Shown: positions 37,561-47,763 of the stretch, piece by piece
How the letters are laid out: each line of letters begins with the position of its first letter
Position numbering within the stretch: position 1 is the stretch's first letter
From: Acinetobacter lwoffii
GTDB taxonomy: Bacteria > Pseudomonadota > Gammaproteobacteria > Pseudomonadales > Moraxellaceae
Reading direction: 5' to 3'
Length of the DNA: 64,000 nt
Assembly: GCF_024129355.1 (NCBI RefSeq)
Contig: NZ_JAMXXP010000001.1
Span: forward strand, 219,653 to 283,652
Notes under the pieces: generated by a model
Databases searched by the model: none
What the model was told of the DNA's origin: nothing
The model's input: the letters and a program-made list of their open reading frames with translations, nothing else
Program-made: the position numbers and the translations under genes

Positions 37561-39327
37561 ATGTCACAGATTGCGATTCCATATCAGTTGCGTGCACGTT
37601 TATCACAACTGGAACCAAGTCTGGATTTAAATTGGGAGCGAGAGCTTCGTACTATTTTGGCAGAAGTTTCACCCGAATTAAAAGAAAGTATTGATTTTCA
37701 GATTTTAAAGCCCAAGAAAATTCTTTGGGATCAGGAAATGGATCAATACCGCTATCAGGCTCAACATTCAGTAGAACGTCTCAGCCAAAAATTTCTCAAT
37801 GACCGGATGCGTTACTATGCCAGTACCTTTGGCCTGTCACTGAAAAGTTTGCAGGGTTTGAATGATAGCTTGCAAATCGCGGACTACTTAGAAAATGTAC
37901 TTGAACAAATCGATAAAATTGACGTCAATGAAAATTTTCAGATGCAGCGTGAAAAGCTGGAACTGCGTCGTACTTTTTTATTAAATGCTGCTGAAATTAT
38001 TCGTGATCTTCGCTTACAGCCGGTTGAAGGGGTGCGTCAGCTTACCGAACAGCAAATCAAATGCTTTATTATTGAAGTTTTTATCAAGCAGCAATTGTTG
38101 GGTTATTGGTATAAGCCGCTATTAAAAAAACAGACTGCAGAAATGACGCATCCACTTTTCCGTTATTTCCTGATTAAAGAGCAGTAGATTCGTCATTTTG
38201 ATATTGTCCGTACCTCGCAATTTCTATTTATCGTTGCGCCGGTGATGGATGTGCAGCAAAACCCGTATTCTATTCGTCGTTTCCTGATTGAAGAAAAAGG
38301 TGCACTTGAAGATCAGGTCTATCTGAATATCCTGATTCTGGACCTGCAGGATGACATGGATGAAGCGGTGGTAGAAACCCTGAAATCACAGATGCAGCGG
38401 ATGGTGACTTTACAGAGTCAGATTCATTTGGATGTAATCGACATTGTGCATACACTGGAACAGGTGTCTGAACAGAAGTTATTACCTTTACTGGTTGAGC
38501 CCATTCACGTTGTAGAGAAAAATGCCGATGTGGTGGCACAACGTCACCTGAAACAGTTTGAAGAAATTATGACGCGTGAATTGCTTTTGCCGATGCGGGA
38601 TGCCATTCGTGATCATTTGTCGCATATTGAAGAGTTTGATTATCTATATCTGCATGTCCATAAAACATTTATAGAAATTCTGGCCTATTACCGCGATTTC
38701 AAGTCCCAGCCGGGTTTCATGTTTAATCAGTACATCCAGAATTTTGAATATAAACTGCTGGCTTTTATCCGTTTACTGGAAAAGCGTAAAGTGGAAACCT
38801 TTATTCCTACACACCGCAATGAATGGCAAGTCATGCATCAGCGTTCACAGCAGGCTGTTCTGGATATTCAAAATACGATTTCTGAAAATGTACAGCAATA
38901 CCGGGATCTGAAAAAATATATTAATACACTGCAGCGGCAAAAAGCGGATGAAGAGAAAAAATCCGTATTTAAAAAGTTATGGCGTAAGAATAATTTCGAT
39001 GAGGCGATTGATACCGCGCTCAATCAATTGCAGCAGTTAAAGCGCAGTATGTTTCTGGAAATTATTCAGGTGCCAAGAACACATGAAAACTGTAGCGTAT
39101 TTCTGGAATTTGAAAGTTTGCAGCATTTACAGCAGGTTGATCGCCACTATGCTTTTCCCTCTGGGGATAATGGCCTGACCCGTTTACCTTTGCTCATTCA
39201 CTTGCCCGAAACCTATGATGATTTCGATGTAGAAAACTTCAATGCCTCCATGAGTCTGGACATGAATTTTTCAGCAGGGAGTAGAATCCAGCCTGAACAG
39301 GGTGGGACGCTAAATTTTGAACTTTAG
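37561..39327 (+). pseudogene. 588-codon gene of unknown function interrupted by one in-frame TAG
   Basis: The frame from the ATG at 37561 to the TAG at 39325 is continuous except for a TAG at 38185-38187 (codon 209). The bases after it (IRHFDIVRTSQFLFIVAPVMD) keep the same codon style and flow straight into the second half, so the two halves were one gene. The product would be soluble, highly helical, Gln- and Glu-rich, with a coiled-coil candidate near codons 430-510. No domain recognised. A restart at 38242 has no ribosome-binding site. Either a recent C-to-T mutation (CAG to TAG), readthrough, or an assembly error. Confidence 0.75.
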
Positions 39328-39567
39328 ATTTGTTTGAATAAACAACATTTAACAAATTTGTGTCAGGTACTGAAAAATAGTGGTCTTTAGCATTTTCGGA
39401 TGCAAAATCATTCAGCTAATTACGACTATTTTTGAAATTTATAGTGAATATACGTTAAAAACCACCCGTCTCAACGAGCTTTTGATTCAAACTTGCGGCC
39501 AATTCCATTACAATTGTCGGGTTTAGAAATTTATGCTTAGATTTACAATTAATTAGAGGACGTATCT

Positions 39568-41025
39568 GTGAGCAAAGACACTATTGTTGCCCTCCATGCA
39601 GAACACCAAGGTCGCTGGAAAAACCGTGAAGAACTTGCGGAACGTATGATTGCCCTTGTTGGCCAGTTATATCGTGAAAAAAATATTGTAGCTACAGTTT
39701 ATGGTCGCTCTTTAATTAACCGCTCTGTGATTCAGATTTTGAAAGCACACCGCCGTACTCGCGTACTGGACGTTGAACTTTCTGTAGTTGATACTTTCCC
39801 AATTCTTGAAGCATTGGTGAAAGTAGAAAACATCGGTTCTGCTGAAGTTGATCTGGGTAAACTTGCTGTTGAATTTAAAGAAAAAGGCGGCGACATCGAT
39901 GCATTTGTTGCAGACGCTGTTAAATCGATCGAAGGCAATGCTGCTGCTGTAGAACATAAAGATGTGGTTCTTTATGGTTTCGGTCGTATCGGTCGTATCC
40001 TGGCACGTTTGATGATTGGTCAATCAGGTCTGGGTCGTGGTCTTAGCCTGAAAGCAATCGTTGTTCGTAAATCATCGGATGGTGATTTGGAAAAACGTGC
40101 ATCTTTATTGCGTCGTGACTCTATTCACGGTCCATTTGCAGGCACAATTTCTGTAGATGAAGAAAACGAAGCAATCATTGCCAACGGTAACTTCATCAAA
40201 GTGATTTATGCTTCTAATCCTTCTGAAGTAGATTACACTGCATACGGTATCAACAATGCACTTGTGATCGACAACACAGGTAAATGGCGTGATGCTGAAG
40301 GTCTTGCTCAACACCTTAAATGCCCGGGCGCTGCTCGTGTGATTCTGACTGCACCTGGTAAAGGTGACATGAAGAACGTAGTTTACGGTGTAAACCAAGC
40401 GGATATCCTTGATGAAGATACCATCATCTCTGCTGCAAGCTGTACGACTAACGCTATTACACCTACACTGAAAGTATTACATGACAAATACACGGTGTTG
40501 AATGGTCATGTTGAAACAGTTCACTCGTTCACGAACGACCAGAACCTGATCGACAACTACCATAAAGCTGACCGTCGTGGTCGTGCTGCAACATTGAACA
40601 TGGTTATTACTGAAACTGGTGCAGCGAAAGCAGTAGCGAAAGCGCTTCCAGCTCTTCAAGGTAAATTGACAGGTAACTCTGTACGTGTACCTACACCAAA
40701 CGTATCTCTTGCGATTCTTAACCTGACTTTAGGTCAAGACGTTGATCGTGATGAAGTGAACGAATACATTCGTCAGATTTCAATCGGTTCTAGCCTGCAA
40801 GGTCAAATCGGTTATACCAACTCGACTGAAGTGGTATCTTCTGACTTTATCGGTTCACGCACTGCAGGTGTATTTGACGCGCAAGCAACGATCACTTCAG
40901 GCAACCGTTTAACTGCTTATGTTTGGTACGATAACGAAGTGGGTTATAGCTGCCAGGTATTGCGTATTGCTGAACAAATGGGTGGCGTAAGCTATCCAAA
41001 AGTTCCTGCTGAAACTAATGCATAA
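39568..41025 (+). CDS. gap: Glyceraldehyde-3-phosphate dehydrogenase with long N-terminal domain
   Basis: 485 residues from a GTG behind GAGGA. The standard GAPDH begins near residue 133 with the NAD motif VVLYGFGRIGRI; the catalytic Cys is C292 in SAASCTTNAITP, and NEVGYSCQVLRIAEQM closes the barrel. About 130 extra N-terminal residues, mainly helical, precede the Rossmann fold, as in a distinct class of long GAPDH known in Acinetobacter and Pseudomonas. Likely gluconeogenic, since these bacteria lack a complete glycolysis (inference). Its own terminator follows. Confidence 0.94.
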   Translation: MSKDTIVALHAEHQGRWKNREELAERMIALVGQLYREKNIVATVYGRSLINRSVIQILKAHRRTRVLDVELSVVDTFPILEALVKVENIGSAEVDLGKLAVEFKEKGGDIDAFVADAVKSIEGNAAAVEHKDVVLYGFGRIGRILARLMIGQSGLGRGLSLKAIVVRKSSDGDLEKRASLLRRDSIHGPFAGTISVDEENEAIIANGNFIKVIYASNPSEVDYTAYGINNALVIDNTGKWRDAEGLAQHLKCPGAARVILTAPGKGDMKNVVYGVNQADILDEDTIISAASCTTNAITPTLKVLHDKYTVLNGHVETVHSFTNDQNLIDNYHKADRRGRAATLNMVITETGAAKAVAKALPALQGKLTGNSVRVPTPNVSLAILNLTLGQDVDRDEVNEYIRQISIGSSLQGQIGYTNSTEVVSSDFIGSRTAGVFDAQATITSGNRLTAYVWYDNEVGYSCQVLRIAEQMGGVSYPKVPAETNA

Positions 41026-41040
41026 TTAGTATTTAGCTAA

Positions 41041-41069
41041 AAAAGAGCCTCATTTGAGGCTCTTTTTTT
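41041..41069 (+). terminator. Terminator of gap
   Basis: Stem AAAAGAGCCTC / GAGGCTCTTTT with loop ATTT and T run. Confidence 0.9.
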
Positions 41070-41209
41070 ATGATTTTTTTATTTAAAGCAGACTTTTTAA
41101 TCTAATAAGAATCAATAAATCTGCTTGCTGGCAAAATATTAATCTGATAACTTACAAAGAGTAAGTATATTAAAATGAGTAAGTAATAAAAAATATTGCG
41201 AGAAATAGT

Positions 41210-41584
41210 ATGACAAATTATGCAATCAGCCCATTATTAGGTCAGGTTTTATCGACTGAATGTCCATCACGTGAAATATTGGAACACCTTGCCAATAAAT
41301 GGTCGGTCTTGGTTTTGCGTTGTTTAAGTGAAGGGGTGCATCGTTTCAGTGAACTGAAACAGCGCATTGAAGGGGTAAGTGAAAAGATGTTGTCCCAGAC
41401 TTTAAAAATGCTGGAGCAGGATGGTTTTATTCTCAGAACAGTTTATCCGGTGGTGCCGCCAAAAGTGGAATATCAATTGACGATTACCGGTTCACAAGCG
41501 GCTGAAAAAATCATGTATTTAATTGGCTGGATTGAAAAAAGTCTGCCAGATATTTTAGAACATAAACAAAATGTTATTAAATAG
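41210..41584 (+). CDS. HxlR-family transcriptional regulator
   Basis: 124-residue winged-helix regulator. The HxlR core is visible: CPSREILEHLANKWSVLVLRCLSEG, HRFSELKQRIEGVSEKMLSQTLKMLEQDGF, and the wing TVYPVVPPKVEYQLT (each quoted in part). Members respond to aldehydes, quinones or redox signals and often control a divergent gene. Here the neighbours are gap and obgE, both on the same strand and probably separately transcribed, so the target is unknown. Only one early Cys (residue 18) is present. Confidence 0.9.
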   Translation: MTNYAISPLLGQVLSTECPSREILEHLANKWSVLVLRCLSEGVHRFSELKQRIEGVSEKMLSQTLKMLEQDGFILRTVYPVVPPKVEYQLTITGSQAAEKIMYLIGWIEKSLPDILEHKQNVIK

Positions 41585-41992
41585 TTTTCATTAAATGGCA
41601 GGAATGCAGTGTTTGTGAAAATACAAAATTTGGACTTATCTTGGTTTGTATAAAATACTGATTTTAAAAAGTGTCTGCATCAGAATATCTTCTTGTGAAC
41701 ACGGCTTTTGAAAAATTTACTCCTCTATAAATTATTTTAAAAATCATTAAGAAATTCACAAAAAGAATTTCCAAAATAGGGGATAGTATTAGGGCAAAAG
41801 CGCTTGATTTCCTACCACTTCTTTTCCATCTTTTAAGCATTCTGTTTCTAAATCTATGCCTTAGATAGGTCAAATAGGCTTGGTGAGAAAACGACTAACT
41901 AAGATTTATGGGATTGCTGCATAATTCTATTCGAGAAATTCTTTAAAATATGGCAGAATATGGGGTTTTAAAGTTTTTAGAGGATTGGCAAT
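41585..41992. other. Upstream region of obgE, no gene seen
   Basis: AT-rich, with a minus-strand 69-codon frame of improbable composition. It should contain the obgE promoter. I see no RNA gene or repeat. Confidence 0.45.
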
Positions 41993-43210
41993 ATGCGCTT
42001 TGTTGATGAAGCAGTCATTACCGTAGAGGCTGGCGACGGTGGCAATGGCGTAGCCAGTTTTCGCCGTGAAAAATTCGTGCCATTTGGTGGTCCAGATGGT
42101 GGTGATGGTGGTCGTGGCGGCAGCATTTATATTCAGGCTGACGACGACACCAGTACGCTAGTTGATTATCGTTATACACGTAAATATCGTGCAGAACGAG
42201 CAAAAAATGGCCGTGGGGCGAACTGTGCTGGTCGTGGCGGTGAAGATACCGTATTAAAAGTTCCAGTAGGAACAACAATTGTAGATGTTGAGTCTGGTGA
42301 CATTATTGGCGACTTGATCGAAGACGGTCAACGCGTGAAAGTTGCAGCAGGCGGTGATGGTGGTTTAGGTAATACCCACTTTAAATCATCGACCAACCGT
42401 TCACCACGTAAGTGTACGCATGGTCAAAAAGGCGAATTCCGTGAAATCCGTCTAGAGCTTAAAGTTCTGGCAGATGTCGGCTTGCTGGGTATGCCAAATG
42501 CGGGTAAATCCACCTTCATTCGTGCTGTATCAGCGGCAAAACCAAAAGTTGCAGATTATCCATTTACCACCATGGTGCCAAACCTGGGTGTGGTCGATGC
42601 CGATAGTCACCGTTCATTCGTGATGGCAGATATTCCAGGTCTGATCGAAGGGGCATCTGAAGGTGCAGGTCTTGGGATTCGCTTCCTGAAGCACTTGGCG
42701 CGTACCCGTATTTTGTTGCACATCGTTGACGTACAACCGATTGATGGCTCAGATCCGGCACATAATGCTAAAGCAATTATGAAAGAGTTAGAAAACTTCT
42801 CCCCAACGCTTTCAAAACTGCCGATCATATTGGTGCTGAATAAAGTCGATCAGTTGGCTGAAGAAACACGTGAAGAATGGTGTACTCATATTCTTGAAGA
42901 ATTGCAGTGGGAAGGCCCGGTTTTTGAAACTTCTGGCTTAACTGCTGAAGGCACCAAAGACGTGGTTTACTACCTGATGGATCAGATCGAAGAGCAGCGT
43001 GAACGCGAAGCTGAAGATCAAGAATATGCAGCAGAAATGAAAGCATTCCGTGATCAGCTTGAAGCTGAAACACGTGAACAAACCATCGCTGCAAAAGAAG
43101 CGTATCGTGAGATGCGTCGTCAGCAACGTCTTGCCGGTATTCTGGGTGATGACGAAGATGATGAAGATGGCGATGATGATAGTGATGTGGAAGTGTACTA
43201 CGTACGCTAA
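41993..43210 (+). CDS. obgE: GTPase ObgE/CgtA
   Basis: Ribosome-associated essential GTPase in large-subunit assembly and stress response. 405 residues with the glycine-rich Obg domain ([17 protein letters not shown] and [15 protein letters not shown]), then the GTPase domain with G1 [10 protein letters not shown]3 DIPGLIEGA and G4 NKVDQ. A C-terminal acidic tail ([13 protein letters not shown]) resembles gammaproteobacterial Obg. The start follows AGAGGA. It precedes proB by 27 bp, likely cotranscribed. Confidence 0.97.
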   Translation: MRFVDEAVITVEAGDGGNGVASFRREKFVPFGGPDGGDGGRGGSIYIQADDDTSTLVDYRYTRKYRAERAKNGRGANCAGRGGEDTVLKVPVGTTIVDVESGDIIGDLIEDGQRVKVAAGGDGGLGNTHFKSSTNRSPRKCTHGQKGEFREIRLELKVLADVGLLGMPNAGKSTFIRAVSAAKPKVADYPFTTMVPNLGVVDADSHRSFVMADIPGLIEGASEGAGLGIRFLKHLARTRILLHIVDVQPIDGSDPAHNAKAIMKELENFSPTLSKLPIILVLNKVDQLAEETREEWCTHILEELQWEGPVFETSGLTAEGTKDVVYYLMDQIEEQREREAEDQEYAAEMKAFRDQLEAETREQTIAAKEAYREMRRQQRLAGILGDDEDDEDGDDDSDVEVYYVR

Positions 43211-43237
43211 TCTCTGAGAGAAGAGTCTGAGGACAAG

Positions 43238-44371
43238 ATGATAGAAGTGGTAGATGGGCAGCGTCAGCTCAAGGGTTGTAAACGAATCGTTGTTAAAATC
43301 GGATCATCTTTACTCACAGCAAACGGACAAGGTTTAGATTTAGATGCCATCTCGCACTGGGCGGGACAAATCGCAGATCTACACAATGCAGGACACGAGA
43401 TTATTCTGGTGTCTTCCGGTGCTGTGGCTGAAGGTATGGTGCGAATGAAACTTGAGAATCGACCCACCGATCTACCCAGTCTTCAGGCTTGTGCTGCCAT
43501 TGGTCAGATGGGCCTGATTCATACCTGGTCAAGCGTACTGGAGAAACACCAGATTCGAACGGCGCAGGTATTATTGACCCATGATGATCTGGCAGATCGC
43601 CGCCGCTATCTCAATTCATGTGATGCTTTGCAGAACCTGATTGACTGGCGCGTGATTCCGGTGATTAATGAAAATGATACCGTTTCTACCGATGAAATCC
43701 GCTTTGGTGATAACGACACGCTGGCTGCCATGGTGGCAGGTCAGGTGCATGCCGATCTTCTGATTATCTTAACCGATCAGGAAGGTATGTTTGACTCAGA
43801 TCCACGCTCGAATCCAGATGCCAAACTGTTCCATACGGTACGTGCGATGGATGAGAGCCTGTTTGAGATGGCCGGTGGTGGTGGTAAATTTGGTCGCGGC
43901 GGCATGCTGACCAAAGTTCGTGCTGCACGACTGGCGGCAAAGTCCGGTTGTCCGACCTTAATTGCAAGCGGTGATAGTGATGCTGTGCTATCTCGTCTGA
44001 TGTCTGGTGAATTGTTAGGAACCTTGTTTGTGACTGACAAAGATCGGATGACCGCGCATCAGCAATGGTTGGCAGCACACCTGCAAACGGCAGGTCGTTT
44101 GGTAATTGATGATGGTGCGGTAAAGGCCATTAAAGACAATCATCGTAGCTTGTTGCCTGTCGGCGTCAAAGCGGTTGAAGGACATTTTGAGCGCGGTGAT
44201 GTGGTGGAATGTGTGGATACACAAGGTCACCGAATTGCAGTCGGTCGTGTTAACTTTAGTTCGCGTTCGGCAGATATTGTACGTGGTCTGGCTTCTGATA
44301 AAGTGCATCAGGTTCTAGGTGAAGCACGTTCACTCGAGATGATTCACCGCAATCATATGGCGATTTACTAA
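43238..44371 (+). CDS. proB: Glutamate 5-kinase
   Basis: Phosphorylates glutamate in the first step of proline synthesis. 377 residues: amino-acid kinase domain with [10 protein letters not shown] at the start, [38 protein letters not shown] and [12 protein letters not shown], then a C-terminal PUA domain (about 285-370). GAGGA precedes the ATG. Proline feedback inhibition is expected from the family. Operon with obgE; proA is not in the window. Confidence 0.97.
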   Translation: MIEVVDGQRQLKGCKRIVVKIGSSLLTANGQGLDLDAISHWAGQIADLHNAGHEIILVSSGAVAEGMVRMKLENRPTDLPSLQACAAIGQMGLIHTWSSVLEKHQIRTAQVLLTHDDLADRRRYLNSCDALQNLIDWRVIPVINENDTVSTDEIRFGDNDTLAAMVAGQVHADLLIILTDQEGMFDSDPRSNPDAKLFHTVRAMDESLFEMAGGGGKFGRGGMLTKVRAARLAAKSGCPTLIASGDSDAVLSRLMSGELLGTLFVTDKDRMTAHQQWLAAHLQTAGRLVIDDGAVKAIKDNHRSLLPVGVKAVEGHFERGDVVECVDTQGHRIAVGRVNFSSRSADIVRGLASDKVHQVLGEARSLEMIHRNHMAIY

Positions 44372-44397
44372 GTCATTCAGATTTAAATTTCAATCAT

Positions 44398-44427
44398 AAA
44401 AAATCCCGCTTTCGAGCGGGATTTTTT
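44398..44427 (+). terminator. Terminator of obgE-proB
   Basis: Thirteen-base stem AAAAAATCCCGCT / AGCGGGATTTTTT with tetraloop TTCG; bidirectional, so it also serves the convergent PAP2 gene. Confidence 0.93.
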
Positions 44428-44445
44428 ATGACATCTTAATGCGAT

Positions 44446-45041
44446 TTATTTAATCCAGCCCATCCGGATTAATGGCGCAAACAGTGACTGATGAATAGTT
44501 AAAATAAACTGCATGAGTTTATCCTGATATTTCCACCACAATGGTAATCCAGCTAAATTTACTGTTATTGCAATCAGGAATGCACCCAGCATATCCATCG
44601 GAAAATGCACACCGACATAAACACGTGACCAAGCTACTAGCCAAGCTGTCCAGATTAGAATTCTTCCCAAATCACGTTGTGATGAAAAATAATAAGATAG
44701 GGCAATCCCACTAAAAATACTCATATGGTTGCTGGGAAAAGAACCTGTAGGTGCATGTTCGATCAGGGTGCGACCAATATCTATTACAAATGGACGTGGG
44801 GTATTCAGGATCGCAGACAATACCTCGCTGATCGACAAGGTAATTGCTGTAAAATAAATGCCCTGATAATGCCAGTTTTTACTTCATAACTGCCACGGAA
44901 CCAGGCAATAGCAAAAATCAGCAGAAAGAGATAAACCAGATCATGCGCAATCAGGGAGGCATAGTGGATCATCCAGATCGAGGCGTGTTCAGGTACATTT
45001 AGGATATGAAACAGGTAAAGATTCAGTTGGTCAAGAGACAT
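44446..45041 (-). pseudogene. PAP2-family phosphatase (undecaprenyl-diphosphatase type) with a one-base frameshift
   Basis: Two frames together make one phosphatase of about 198 residues. The first half (MSLDQLNLYLFHILNVPEHA to IIRAFI) shifts at a run of four A on the + strand (44851-44854), and the second half (TAITLSISEVLSAILNTPRPF onward) continues in another frame. One extra base there restores IFTAITL. Motifs remain: PRPF, GSFPSNHMS and SRVYVGVHFPMDMLGA (catalytic His). BcrC-like members recycle undecaprenyl pyrophosphate. The break is either a real deletion, slippage or a homopolymer sequencing error. Confidence 0.8.
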
Positions 45042-45156
45042 GAGCAGAGAGGATTGGTACAAATGTCCGTTACTCTAAACAGGTCAAACCTCAATTCCTA
45101 CCTGAATTTGTATGAATTTGTAGCCTTGATTATTAAAGAATATTCAAATGATAGAA

Positions 45157-45176
45157 AACCACCCAAAAGGGTGGTT
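45157..45176 (-). terminator. Terminator of the SIMPL-domain gene
   Basis: Stem AACCACCC / GGGTGGTT with an AAAA loop, 30 bp past the stop of the leftward gene; T run short. Confidence 0.65.
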
Positions 45177-45205
45177 CTTAAAAATCCGAATAATATGATG
45201 AAATC

Positions 45206-45910
45206 TTATTTAAACTGAATCGCACCATTGGCACTCACCGTCATTTGCGATTCACCCGCAGCAACTTCCTGCTCTGGAACAGCCATATCCGCCGATGCAG
45301 CTTTCATCATGGCCATACGCGGTACAGGTTGTGGTGAATAGTTATTGGTATTCAGATTTAAGTTTACCAGTTGATAACTCGGTTTGTTCCAAGCTTGAGT
45401 CAGGGCCTGTGCGCGTTGCTGGAAGTTTTTAGAGGCTTCAATCATCAGCTCGCTTTCAACTTTTTTGCGCTTTTCGTCTGAAACTTTGAAGTTAATTGAC
45501 TGGGTCTGGAAGTGCTGTTGTAATTCAGCAATCAGTTGAGACGCCGCTTTAAAATCTTTCGATTCCAGACGAATCTGGGCACGTCCACGCCATTCTTTCA
45601 ATTTGCGGTTATCATTGTCATAAATAGGGTAAGTGCTTTGTGCGCCCGTCTCGATTTTCACAGTTGGATATTTGCGCGCTGTGGTAATGGCCTGATTCAT
45701 TAGCTGGTTAATTTGAGTGGCCAATTCAGCTGGCTGTTTGTTGGATTTTTCAATATAAAGCACGGCATGCATTTCATCATTTGAGATTTCACGACTGGCC
45801 TCTGCTGAAAGATTCACAACATTGTAATTCAGCGATTCAGCCGGAGCTGCAAATGCGCCTGTGGCCAAGGTAGATGCAAGGATAAAACTGGTAAGTGCTA
45901 AGAGACGCAT
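45206..45910 (-). CDS. Periplasmic SIMPL-domain (DUF541) protein
   Basis: 234 residues with a signal peptide cleaved after GAFA (about residue 22). The SIMPL/DUF541 domain shows NLSAEASREISNDEMHAVLYIEKSNKQ, TYPIYDNDNRKLKEWRGRAQIRLESKD and a final QMTVSANGAIQFK strand (quoted as separate motifs). Family members act in the envelope, some related to oxidative stress (E. coli YggE), but the biochemical role is unknown. AGGA precedes the ATG. Monocistronic. Confidence 0.88.
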   Translation of the reverse strand: MRLLALTSFILASTLATGAFAAPAESLNYNVVNLSAEASREISNDEMHAVLYIEKSNKQPAELATQINQLMNQAITTARKYPTVKIETGAQSTYPIYDNDNRKLKEWRGRAQIRLESKDFKAASQLIAELQQHFQTQSINFKVSDEKRKKVESELMIEASKNFQQRAQALTQAWNKPSYQLVNLNLNTNNYSPQPVPRMAMMKAASADMAVPEQEVAAGESQMTVSANGAIQFK

Positions 45911-46386
45911 GAAATTGTCCTGTTTTTCTTAAAATTGGCCATCTAAGCCGTTGTTAAAATATTAAATCTCAATTGTGATCTTTTTACGAAATATTTGTGG
46001 TAAGAGTGTTAAATTTTCTTTCATTTTACACTCTTACTTGATTTATGTTTATCGTTAATAATTAAGTGCTTAATGGTGGATTTTAAGCTTTTTTGCCTGA
46101 ATGTTAGCTGTGCTACAAAAAAGCATAAAAGAACCCGCTTTTCTTTCTGCTGTCACACTGTAAGATGATCATACAGGTTATAGGTTGGTGTGATGTTTTT
46201 TTTCGATAAAGATTAGGACAAAATGCGACTGAAAGTTGTTTATTTTCCTGAAAAATTCGGTATCATCCGCCTCCTAGTTATTTAAATACAAACTGCTAGC
46301 TAGAACCTCTTTATAAAGCGCCGAGTCAAAGGACCAAACGTCACCAGACTTATTTCTTTCACCCATATCAGAGATGGTAATTCGAT
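45911..46386. other. Long dat upstream region
   Basis: About 475 bp without a gene. It should contain divergent promoters for the SIMPL-domain gene and dat. The stretch before dat could be a leader of over 100 nt, yet I could not match it to a known riboswitch by eye. Confidence 0.4.
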
Positions 46387-47760
46387 ATGAGCGTTACTTC
46401 TGTAAACCCTGCCACCAATTCCACAAACGAATACTACTTGACTCGCCAAAGTCAGATGGAATCGAATGTGCGTAGTTATCCACGTAAATTACCGTTAGCG
46501 ATAGCAAAAGCACAAGGTTGCTGGGTTACCGATGTTGAAGGTACTGAGTACCTTGATTGTTTAGCTGGGGCAGGGACGTTGGCATTGGGCCATAATCATC
46601 CTGCAGTCATTCAAAGTATCCAGGATACAATTGCAAGCGGCTTGCCATTGCATACACTGGATTTAACTACGCCTTTAAAAGATGCTTTTACTGAAGCACT
46701 TCTTTCTTATCTTCCAGGTGGTCAAGAAGAATACTGCTTGCAGTTCTGTGGCCCATCCGGTGCAGATGCAACAGAAGCAGCCATCAAACTTGCGAAAACC
46801 TTTACCGGTCGTAGCTCGGTGATCAGCTTCTCTGGTGGCTATCACGGTATGACGCATGGTGCATTGGCCATGACCGGTAACCTGTCTGCGAAAAACGCAG
46901 TTAACGGTTTGATGCCAGGCGTTCAATTCATGCCATATCCGCATGAATACCGTTGCCCATTGGGTCTTGGTGGTGAAGCCGGTGTTGATGCCCTGACTTA
47001 CTACTTTGAAAACTTCATCGAAGATGTAGAAAGTGGTGTGACCAAACCTGCAGCTGTAATTCTTGAAGCGATTCAGGGTGAAGGCGGTGTGGTAACTGCA
47101 CCAGTAAAATGGTTGCAAAAAATCCGTGAAGTGACTGAAAAACACAACATCGTGTTGATTCTTGATGAAGTTCAGGCTGGTTTTGCACGTTCAGGCAAAA
47201 TGTTTGCATTCGAACACGCAGGTATCGAACCTGATGTCGTGGTAATGTCTAAAGCCGTAGGTGGTAGCTTGCCACTTGCCGTACTTGGTATTAAACGTAA
47301 GTTTGATGCTTGGCAGCCAGCAGGTCACACCGGTACTTTCCGTGGTAACCAATTGGCGATGGGTACAGGTCTTGCAACGATCAATACCATTAAAGAACAG
47401 AACCTGGCGCAAAATGCGCAAGAGCGTGGTGATTTCCTGCAAGCTGAACTGAAAAAACTAGCTGCTGAATTCCCATGTATCGGTAACGTGCGTGGCCGTG
47501 GTCTGATGATCGGCGTTGAAATCGTAGATGAGCGCAAAGATGCGGATCATATGGGTTCTTTACCTGCTGATGGTCAGTTGGCTGCAGCGATCCAAACCGC
47601 TTGTTTCAACAATAAATTATTGCTTGAGAAAGGTGGTCGTAACGGTACAGTGATTCGTTTACTTTGCCCGTTGATCATTACTCAAGACGAATGTGTTGAA
47701 GTGATTGCTCGTTTCAAAAAATCGGTTGCTGAAGCACTAGTTGCAGTTCGAGGCGCATAA
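46387..47760 (+). CDS. dat: L-2,4-diaminobutyrate:2-oxoglutarate aminotransferase
   Basis: PLP enzyme making 2,4-diaminobutyrate from aspartate semialdehyde and glutamate. 457 residues of the class III aminotransferase type. Motifs: [60 protein letters not shown] and the Schiff-base Lys K289 in [11 protein letters not shown]. The pairing with ddc 3 bp downstream is the known Acinetobacter pathway to 1,3-diaminopropane, a polyamine involved in surface motility and virulence in A. baumannii. Confidence 0.96.
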   Translation: MSVTSVNPATNSTNEYYLTRQSQMESNVRSYPRKLPLAIAKAQGCWVTDVEGTEYLDCLAGAGTLALGHNHPAVIQSIQDTIASGLPLHTLDLTTPLKDAFTEALLSYLPGGQEEYCLQFCGPSGADATEAAIKLAKTFTGRSSVISFSGGYHGMTHGALAMTGNLSAKNAVNGLMPGVQFMPYPHEYRCPLGLGGEAGVDALTYYFENFIEDVESGVTKPAAVILEAIQGEGGVVTAPVKWLQKIREVTEKHNIVLILDEVQAGFARSGKMFAFEHAGIEPDVVVMSKAVGGSLPLAVLGIKRKFDAWQPAGHTGTFRGNQLAMGTGLATINTIKEQNLAQNAQERGDFLQAELKKLAAEFPCIGNVRGRGLMIGVEIVDERKDADHMGSLPADGQLAAAIQTACFNNKLLLEKGGRNGTVIRLLCPLIITQDECVEVIARFKKSVAEALVAVRGA

Positions 47761-47763
47761 TTC

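Noticed and set aside
8118..39327. Genome-wide recoding of TAG as sense
   Set aside because: Several intact genes here end in TAG at expected places (ubiA, rutD, the oxidoreductase after rutG), so TAG works as a stop.
45006..45218. 70-codon frame opposite the PAP2 start and terminator
   Set aside because: Crosses the terminator hairpin and overlaps the antisense coding region.
46675..47145. 156-codon minus-strand frame opposite dat
   Set aside because: Mirror of a strongly coding gene, with many His, Phe and Cys typical of antisense frames.
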